A DNA stretch of 32,232 nucleotides from Oscillospiraceae bacterium (lineage in GTDB: Bacteria > Bacillota > Clostridia > Oscillospirales > Oscillospiraceae): the NCBI GenBank assembly GCA_017412585.1, contig JAFPXK010000057.1, forward strand, positions 1-32,232, given 5' to 3'. Below the pieces are notes generated by a model, which did not search any database, was not told the origin of the DNA, and saw only the letters and a list, made by a program, of their open reading frames with translations. The position numbers and the translations under genes are program-made. The number at the start of each line of letters is the position of its first letter. Within the stretch, counting starts at the first letter, position 1. Of the stretch, positions 14,903 to 21,424 are shown piece after piece.

Positions 14903-16708
14903 TTATGACAGTTTTACACACTTGCCGTGGGTGATGCCGTTTTCGTTAAAGGTGTCCACTTGCACCCAGTAGTCCCGGCCCTTTACCAGCGCGCCCACCC
15001 GGTGCTCCCCGGCGGCGAACACCATGTCGCTGTGGTACAGCGTTTCGGGGTCGTTGCCAAAGAGAATGTTGTAGCCCACAGCCCCCTCCACGGGGGCAAT
15101 GTCCACGGTCATATCCAGGCCGTTGTCCTCCCGGCGGCAGGTAAAGTCCGCCGGGGCGGGAGCGTCACCACCCCCCAAACCGAACACCCGCAGACCCGAC
15201 ACGCAGGGGGCCTGGCCGTAGGGCACCGCCATGTCCTGGAGCCGCAGGTACCGGGCACCAAAGCCCTCGGGGCGCACCACCAGGTCGTGGCTCAAATCCG
15301 TCTCCGCCGCCGACTTGTCCTCAATGGTGAACCAAGCCTCGCCGTCCTCGCTGCCCAGCAGCTTCCACTGGGTCAGCAAATCCCGCTCCTCGATGTACCG
15401 GGCCTGGGAGCCGGGGCGAATATCCCCGGGGCAGGGGATGTCCAGCTTGCCGTCGGCAAAGTTCACCTGCACGGCCCGAACGTTATAGACCTTGCCCAAG
15501 TCCACCTGCAGCCACTCCTCACGGCTGTTTGACCCGGCCTGCCACCAGGTCTGCACGTTCTCCTCCGTGGCCTTCTCCGGCTGGCGGCCTGGGGCGGCGG
15601 AGGAGGCGGAGGCGGCCTTTCCGGCGCTGAGGAGCATCCACTCCGGCTCTGCCCAGGGGTCGGTGGCCAGGGCGTCCAGGTCATAGACCCAGTCGCCGTA
15701 GCGCTGGTTGCAGTAGAGCTGGCCGTCCCGGTCAAACCCGGCGGGCCACAGGCCCACCCGGCGCTCAAAGTCGTGGTTGACGCTGATGCGCATGGTGGCG
15801 GTGTGCCACCAGCAGCCGCCTTTGTCCTTCATGGTGGAGCCATGGCCCGCACCGGGCAGGAAGCCGCCGGGCTTGTAGGAGTAGGGGGCGTTGTCCGCCA
15901 GGCGGAAGGGCCCCAGGGGGCCGTCGCCTACGTATACGCCGTCGGAATAGGTGTTGTACTGGGTGCCGGGGGCGGCGTACTGGAGGTAGTATTTGCCGCC
16001 GTGCTTATCCATCCAGGCCCCCTCGATGTAGGGCCGGTTGGAGAACATACCCCGGATGAGGGGCTTCACATTTTCGGGAATCATGCTCTCCGGGATGCCC
16101 TGGGCCTTGTGGAAGGCCTCATATTTGGCGTCAATCTCCGCCTCCGAGGCGGGAAAAAGGCTGTTGTTCTCGCCGAAGCGCTCGTAGCCGATGTCGAAGG
16201 GATGGCCCTCGATCAGCGCCAAAGGCTCCCCCTTGGGCTGCATGGTGTTCCGGTCCAGCTCCACGCCGTAAATGGGGGTCACGTTGGAGCAGCCCCAGTA
16301 GAAGTACACCCGGCCGTCGTCGTCCACAAACAGGTTGGGGTCCCAAAAGGGGAAGGAGCCCTCTATCTTTTCATAGGGGCCGTGGAGAATGTCCTTCGTC
16401 CGGTATCTGTCGCAGTTCTCCTCCCGGCGGGAGGCGCAGAAATACACCCACTCGCCCATCACCCGCACGTCCGGAGCGTAGTCGTACAGGGGCAGTTCCT
16501 CCGGCAGGCGGTGGTTTTCCCAGTGGGCCAGGTCGTCGGACACCCACACCCCCAACGTCATGGAGGCGAACAGGTAATACCGCCCCTGAAAGAGAATCAG
16601 GGACGGGTCGGCGGCCTCCCGGCAGATTTGCAGCGCGCCGCCCCTGCGGGGGTCGGCGTTGAATTGATAGCGATAATTTACGTTAATCGGATTACAAAAA
16701 TAGTTCAT
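14903..16708 (-). CDS. GH43-like glycosidase with F5/8C and FN3-like domains
   Basis: A 601-residue protein without a signal peptide. Residues 1-345 form a five-bladed beta-propeller of GH43 type, with the catalytic triad positions visible: D34 (AADPS), D123 (FWDPNLF) and E229 (YIEGAWMD). Residues about 365-510 look like a discoidin/F5-8C (CBM32-like) jelly roll (EEWLQVDLGKVYNVRAVQV...RYLRLQD). Residues about 517-600 resemble FN3 (GAVGYNILFGNDPE...YWVQVDTFNENG). GH43 enzymes act on arabinosides, xylosides and some galactosides; the exact linkage cannot be read. Binding modules on an apparently cytoplasmic enzyme are unusual. The gene starts 15 bases after the isomerase-like gene with AAAGGAGA before the ATG. 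Confidence 0.87.
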   Translation of the reverse strand: MNYFCNPINVNYRYQFNADPRRGGALQICREAADPSLILFQGRYYLFASMTLGVWVSDDLAHWENHRLPEELPLYDYAPDVRVMGEWVYFCASRREENCDRYRTKDILHGPYEKIEGSFPFWDPNLFVDDDGRVYFYWGCSNVTPIYGVELDRNTMQPKGEPLALIEGHPFDIGYERFGENNSLFPASEAEIDAKYEAFHKAQGIPESMIPENVKPLIRGMFSNRPYIEGAWMDKHGGKYYLQYAAPGTQYNTYSDGVYVGDGPLGPFRLADNAPYSYKPGGFLPGAGHGSTMKDKGGCWWHTATMRISVNHDFERRVGLWPAGFDRDGQLYCNQRYGDWVYDLDALATDPWAEPEWMLLSAGKAASASSAAPGRQPEKATEENVQTWWQAGSNSREEWLQVDLGKVYNVRAVQVNFADGKLDIPCPGDIRPGSQARYIEERDLLTQWKLLGSEDGEAWFTIEDKSAAETDLSHDLVVRPEGFGARYLRLQDMAVPYGQAPCVSGLRVFGLGGGDAPAPADFTCRREDNGLDMTVDIAPVEGAVGYNILFGNDPETLYHSDMVFAAGEHRVGALVKGRDYWVQVDTFNENGITHGKCVKLS

Positions 16709-16723
16709 TTTGTTCTCCTTTTG

Positions 16724-17569
16724 TTACTTTCGTTCGTTCAGCCACAGAGCGCTGCGCTTAAGGCTCTTGACGGGGTCCTTGTCCACCCAGTTGCGGTGGC
16801 TCTCCAGCACCACGTCCTCCACGCCGTTCCTGGCGGCGATGGCCCACAGCCGTTCCAAATCCATGTTGCCATCCCCCAGCTCCATGCTGTCGCATTTGAG
16901 AATGGGGGTCATGGCAGGGCCGGATTGCCGGGCGCCCCGGTCGTTGATGTGCCACAGCTTCATCCGGGAGCCAAGCCGCTCCATCCAGGCGGCGGCGTCG
17001 GCGCCGCCGTCGGTGAACCAGTAGCTGTCAAACTCGAAGTTCACCGCCTCTGGGTCGGTATCGGAGAGCAGCACGTCGTAGGCCCGCAGGCCCGGCGCCA
17101 CGTGGAGCAGCTCCACGTTATGGTTGTGGTAGAGCAGCTGCACGCCGTGGCGCTGCAGCGCTTGGCCGCAGCGGTTGAGCCGGGCAGCCAGATCCCGGAC
17201 GGCGGTTTCGTCGGAATAGTCGAAGCGGTACATGCCGGTGATGACCACCGTGTGGGTGCCGAAGCGGAGGGCCTCGTCCGCCACCGCGTCCACCTCCCGC
17301 TCCAGGGAGCCCAGGTCGGCGTGGAGAGAGGCCACGGCAAGGCCGCTCTCTTGCAGCAGCGCGTGCCAGTCCAGCCTGCCGCCGTTGCCGGTGGGCATCC
17401 CGGCGGCCCGGGTCAGAAGGCGCACCATCATGGACGAGGGGTGTACCATGAACCGGTTCAGCTCCACGCCGTCATACCCGGCGGCTTTGATTTTTGCCAG
17501 GGTGTCCCGGGCCTGCTGCTCTGTGCCGGTGACGGTGCCCAGCATGATCTGTTGTACGTATGTTTTCAT
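16724..17569 (-). CDS. Sugar phosphate isomerase/epimerase-like TIM-barrel protein
   Basis: A 281-residue member of the xylose-isomerase-like TIM-barrel superfamily (AP endonuclease 2 type). A metal tetrad fits the family: E153 (HNHNVEL), D181 (FEFDSYW), H207 (LWHIND) and E256 (VLESHR). GYDGVELN at 31-38 and H148/H150 are further family residues. The start has GAGGTG upstream. It lies inside the glycosidase operon between GH2 and GH43, so its substrate is probably a sugar or oxidised sugar released or handled by these enzymes. Members of this superfamily isomerise or epimerise sugars, and some act on 3-keto-glycosides. No Gfo/Idh/MocA oxidoreductase is present in the window to support that route. 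Confidence 0.85.
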   Translation of the reverse strand: MKTYVQQIMLGTVTGTEQQARDTLAKIKAAGYDGVELNRFMVHPSSMMVRLLTRAAGMPTGNGGRLDWHALLQESGLAVASLHADLGSLEREVDAVADEALRFGTHTVVITGMYRFDYSDETAVRDLAARLNRCGQALQRHGVQLLYHNHNVELLHVAPGLRAYDVLLSDTDPEAVNFEFDSYWFTDGGADAAAWMERLGSRMKLWHINDRGARQSGPAMTPILKCDSMELGDGNMDLERLWAIAARNGVEDVVLESHRNWVDKDPVKSLKRSALWLNERK

Positions 17570-17593
17570 GGGGTTTCACCTCTGATTGCCGCC

Positions 17594-17621
17594 TTGCCCC
17601 GGAGAACGCTCCCCGGGGCAA
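17594..17621 (-). other. Intra-operon hairpin between GH2 and isomerase genes
   Basis: A 9-bp perfect stem (TTGCCCCGG 17594-17602 with CCGGGGCAA 17613-17621) fills the 62-base gap after the GH2 stop codon. No T-run follows on the minus strand, so it is more likely an mRNA-stability or partial attenuation element than a terminator. Confidence 0.45.
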
Positions 17622-17631
17622 TACGGCGAAA

Positions 17632-19824
17632 TTATGCTTTTTTGATGCCCTGCAACACGCGGTTGAGCTGGCGGATGCTCTCCTCGTCTGCGCCGCCCTG
17701 CTTGAGAAGGCTCAGCATGGTCATGCGGCCCATCATCCGCTGCAGGGCCGGATTGTCCTTCACCGCGTCGGCCACGTCGCCCCGCTCGGCGGCGCCCTTG
17801 GCCATCATGGCGTCCACAATGGCCCCGGCCTGGGGGTGGCTGCGGATCTCGCCCAGGGTGTCGCCCACGGAGAAGCAGGTGGGGTCGATGTCGCCGGCGT
17901 CAAACCAGTTGGTGACGGTGGCGGCGGCCTTGTTGAAGATATAGCTCTCGTCCGGCGCACTGACGTGGCGGATGGTCATGGCGTCGCTGACGCCCTCGCC
18001 CGCCTCCGCCCGGATGAGATGCTCGCCCAGCAGGGGCACGGAGAAGGTGAACACCGTCTCCCCCTCCGCCGTGGCGATGGGGGTGCCGTCCACGTACAGG
18101 GTGACCTTGGGCTGGTTGGAATACACCTTGATTTCCGTGGTGTCCTCGCAGCGGTTTACATAACGCTTGCCGCACAGGTGTACGAAGGGCTCCGTTTTGT
18201 TCCAGGCCGCCTTGTAGAGGTAAAAGGCGTCCTTGCGAAGCTGACGGTCGAAGGTGACCAGGCCCTTTTGGTTCTCGCCGTGCTTGCCGCCCTCGTCCCG
18301 GCCGTCGGCGGCGAAGTCGAAGAGGTTCCACACGTGGGTGGCCCAGAGCCAGGGCCGGGCTTGAATCATGCGCAGCATGTGCTCGTGGTACAGCGCCTGG
18401 TATTCCTCGGTGTAGTCGCCCTTTTCGGGATGGCTGCTGTGGAAGGCGGGGTTGGCGTCGGCGCCGTATTCCGAGAAGCCGATGACCCGTTTGGGGTACT
18501 TAGCGTGGTACTCGTCAAAGAACTCGTCGGTCTGCTGAAGCTCCCCCAGATACCAGCCGAAATACAGGTTATAGCTGTTGATATCCGGGATGTCCAGGAT
18601 GGGGCTGTCGATCTCCAGCATGAACACATTGGCCATGGTGGTGAGCCGGGTGGGGTCCATCCGGTGGCACAGGTCGTTGAGGGCCCGGTGATTTTCCAGC
18701 AAATCGTCATTGACGACGCTGGCGGCGGTAATCTCGTTGCTGAGGCCCCACACGGCGATGGAGGGATGGTTATAGCACTGGGTAATCAGCTCCCGCATCT
18801 GGTCGATGGTGTTCTGCCGCCCGTTTTGCATCTGCATGGTGATGTAGGGGATCTCCGCCCACACCACGATGCCGTTTTCGTCGCACAGGTCGTAGAATTC
18901 CCGGGCGTGCTGGTAATGGGCCAGGCGCACCGTGTTGGCCCCCAGCTCCCGGATGATGGCCATGTCCTCCCGGTGCTCCTTGATGGTGACGGCGTTGCCC
19001 AGGCCCTTCCGGTCCTGGTGGCGGCTGACGCCCCGCAGGGGATAGCTGCGGCCGTTGAGGAAGAAGCCCTTCTCCGGGTCGCAGGCGAACACCCGGCAGC
19101 CGAAGCGGGCGGACACGGTATCGCCGGAGGGCAGGGTGGCGGTGGCAGTGTAAAGATAGGGGTCATAAACGCCGTCCCACAGGTGGACGTTGTCAATGGT
19201 AAAGGTCGCGCAGCGCGCCACGGTCTGGCTCTCGCCGTTTACGGTGATGGTGACGCTCTCGCCGTTGTGCCAGGTCTCCACAGTGACGGTGGCGGTTTTC
19301 TTTGCCAAATCCACCACGGGGGTCACCTTGATGCCGGGGGTGCCGTCCTTCAAAAGCTCGAAATGCTCTGCGGGCACGGCAATCAGATTCACGTCCCGGT
19401 ACAGGCCGCCGTAGAAGGTGAAGTCCGCCTTCTGGGGGTACACGTGGTCGCTGTCCCGGTTGTCCACGGCGATGGCCAGCACGTTTTTTGCCGCCAGGTG
19501 GCCGGTGAGGGACACACGGAAGGTGGCATAGCCCCCCTCGTGGATGGCCAGCTTCTCGCCGTTGAGATACACCTCACAGGTGTGGTTGGCGCCGTTGATC
19601 TCCAGAAACAGCCGCTCCCCGGCGGTCTCCTCCGCCGTCAGCTCCCGGACGTACCAGCAGCGGCCCCGGTGGTAGTCGTTGCCGCCGTCCTGGCCGTCCA
19701 TGGCGTTCCAGGTGTGGGGCACGGTGACGGCCTCGCCCCGGGGGGCGTAGGCCATGGCCGTTTCCACAGGCAGGTCGGCTTTCAGAAACCGCCAGCCCTG
19801 GTGCAAAGTCGTTATTTTACGCAT
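17632..19824 (-). CDS. GH2 family glycoside hydrolase (beta-galactosidase/glucuronidase type)
   Basis: A 730-residue cytoplasmic enzyme without a signal peptide. Residues 1-150 form the jelly-roll domain (TVPHTWN, GGLYRDVNLI), 165-250 the Ig-like domain, and 250-545 the TIM barrel. RGVSRHQD (264-271) and ANTVRLAHYQH (296-306) are GH2 signatures; the acid/base is E364 (GLSNEI) and the nucleophile E452 (GFSEYGAD). A further beta domain spans 560-620. The last 100 residues (about 630-730) are a helical extension rich in M, A and Q that is not part of the core family. The ATG at 19824 overlaps the end of the transporter gene by 8 bases with GGGAG upstream. The linkage cleaved (galactoside, glucuronide, arabinoside) is not resolved. 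Confidence 0.9.
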   Translation of the reverse strand: MRKITTLHQGWRFLKADLPVETAMAYAPRGEAVTVPHTWNAMDGQDGGNDYHRGRCWYVRELTAEETAGERLFLEINGANHTCEVYLNGEKLAIHEGGYATFRVSLTGHLAAKNVLAIAVDNRDSDHVYPQKADFTFYGGLYRDVNLIAVPAEHFELLKDGTPGIKVTPVVDLAKKTATVTVETWHNGESVTITVNGESQTVARCATFTIDNVHLWDGVYDPYLYTATATLPSGDTVSARFGCRVFACDPEKGFFLNGRSYPLRGVSRHQDRKGLGNAVTIKEHREDMAIIRELGANTVRLAHYQHAREFYDLCDENGIVVWAEIPYITMQMQNGRQNTIDQMRELITQCYNHPSIAVWGLSNEITAASVVNDDLLENHRALNDLCHRMDPTRLTTMANVFMLEIDSPILDIPDINSYNLYFGWYLGELQQTDEFFDEYHAKYPKRVIGFSEYGADANPAFHSSHPEKGDYTEEYQALYHEHMLRMIQARPWLWATHVWNLFDFAADGRDEGGKHGENQKGLVTFDRQLRKDAFYLYKAAWNKTEPFVHLCGKRYVNRCEDTTEIKVYSNQPKVTLYVDGTPIATAEGETVFTFSVPLLGEHLIRAEAGEGVSDAMTIRHVSAPDESYIFNKAAATVTNWFDAGDIDPTCFSVGDTLGEIRSHPQAGAIVDAMMAKGAAERGDVADAVKDNPALQRMMGRMTMLSLLKQGGADEESIRQLNRVLQGIKKA

Positions 19825-21370
19825 TCTCAGGGTCTCCCTTGTGCAGTTCTTCCTCGAAGAGCTCGGCCTGGGCCTCAGCCTTTTTGTCCTCGATGCGCTT
19901 CTGCACCTCCACCATCTCGCTCTTGCCCAGGCGGCAGGTGCGCATGGCCAGCAGCGTGCAGATCCAGCCCAGGATGGCCAGGCCGTAGCGCAGGAACATG
20001 GTGACGGCGAAGATGGCGCCGGTGGGGGTGTCGCCGGGCTGGGGCATGGTGGCGGTGTAGCCGATGAGGGCCACGCAGCCGGTGGCAATCAATGCGGAGA
20101 AGGAGGACACGATCTTGTCCACCAGGGAGTAGGTGCCGGACACCACGGCGGGGATGTACTTGCCGCTGCGGTCCAGCTCATAGTCGATGATGTCGGCCAT
20201 AAAGGCGGTGTTGGCGGTGGTGCCGGCCATCATAAAGCCGTTGCACACCAGCGTCAGCAGGATGTAGATGATCATGGTGATGCCGAAGCCGGCGATGGTG
20301 CCGGTGCCCACGGTGAACCAGGTGATGGTGAAGAAGGCAATCATTACGATGTTGGCGTAGATGCAGTACTTGGCCCAGTTGACGATGGCCTCCTTGTTGC
20401 CGTGCTTGCCGCAGTACCGGGCGCCCAGGATGGCGAAGATGATGGACGGCAGCATACCGCCCACAGACAGGTAGGTGGCGATGGTCATGTTGCCGATGAG
20501 GATGCCGCTGAGCATGGTGCCCACGATGGCGGTGGAGCCGGCCTGCTGGGCAATCTTGTCGGAGGAGGCGGAGATGATGTAGGCCTGGAGGGGCTTATTC
20601 TTGCTGAGCACCGCCCACATATCCTTCCACTTCAGCCGCTCGGCGCTCTTGTTGGTGCCCCGGAAGTTCTCGGGCTTGTCGTAGGCGGAGATGCCGACGC
20701 AGCACAGGATCACGCCCACCAGGGACACCAGCACGGTAAAGATGGCGGCGGCGGTGAGGTACGCCTGGGAGTAGTTGACGGCGTAGCCGCCGGCCTCGGT
20801 CACGGTGATTTCGCCGTACTTGGGCAGCAGCTTGGTGTTGAGGATGATGGTGAAGGCCATGGGCACCAGGTAGTTGAACACCGTCTGCCACACGCCCACA
20901 GTGGGCCGCTGCCGGGGGTCGTTGGTCAGCAGGGCGGGCAGGGTCTGGGCGGTCATATTCACGATGGTGTAGCCGATGACGTACACCATGTAGGTGATGA
21001 GGAACATGCCCACGCCGAAGCCCTTGCTGGCTGTCCAGGAGAACATGCACATCACGCCCAGGGACTGGATCAGCCAGCCCAGCAGCATCAGGGGACGGAT
21101 CTTGCCGAAGGGGGTGTTGACCCGGTCATACAGGAAGGCCAGCAGCGGGTCGGTGATGGCGTCGAAAATGCGGGTGAAGGTCAGCAGACCGCCCACCAGC
21201 AGCGTGGAGATGCCGAAACCGATGCTGGCGGCATAGGACGCCTGGCCGATGAGGGAATAGATGGCCATGCCGTTGAGGGCGTTGCAGGCCACCAGGATGA
21301 TCTGCCACAGTTTGGCGCGGCGATACTGCACGCCGTCGATTTCGCTCTGGGTCAATTTCTCTTTTGCCAT
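19817..21370 (-). CDS. GPH-family glycoside:cation symporter
   Basis: A 517-residue inner-membrane transporter with 12 predicted helices of the major facilitator superfamily. The segment DAITDPLLAFLYDRVNTPFG followed by KIRPLML after helix 2 is the signature of the glycoside-pentoside-hexuronide symporters. In the second half, MAGTTANTAFMADIIDYE is the corresponding GPH motif. The C-terminal about 35 residues are charged, helical and cytoplasmic. AAGGAG precedes the ATG at 21370. Lying between GH78 and GH2 in one operon, it very likely imports the intact glycoside or oligosaccharide that the cytoplasmic hydrolases then degrade. Confidence 0.9.
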   Translation of the reverse strand: MAKEKLTQSEIDGVQYRRAKLWQIILVACNALNGMAIYSLIGQASYAASIGFGISTLLVGGLLTFTRIFDAITDPLLAFLYDRVNTPFGKIRPLMLLGWLIQSLGVMCMFSWTASKGFGVGMFLITYMVYVIGYTIVNMTAQTLPALLTNDPRQRPTVGVWQTVFNYLVPMAFTIILNTKLLPKYGEITVTEAGGYAVNYSQAYLTAAAIFTVLVSLVGVILCCVGISAYDKPENFRGTNKSAERLKWKDMWAVLSKNKPLQAYIISASSDKIAQQAGSTAIVGTMLSGILIGNMTIATYLSVGGMLPSIIFAILGARYCGKHGNKEAIVNWAKYCIYANIVMIAFFTITWFTVGTGTIAGFGITMIIYILLTLVCNGFMMAGTTANTAFMADIIDYELDRSGKYIPAVVSGTYSLVDKIVSSFSALIATGCVALIGYTATMPQPGDTPTGAIFAVTMFLRYGLAILGWICTLLAMRTCRLGKSEMVEVQKRIEDKKAEAQAELFEEELHKGDPENA

Positions 21371-21424
21371 GATGATTCTCCTTTTCACAATAGAATATAT
21401 GATTGGTTTGCCTTACGCAAGGAA

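Noticed and set aside
17560..20004. Long plus-strand open frames opposite GH2, and similarly opposite the GH43, transporter and GH78 genes
   Set aside because: The minus-strand frames have catalytic motifs and ribosome binding sites; the plus-strand frames have only biased composition (G, H, V, A) typical of antisense reading.
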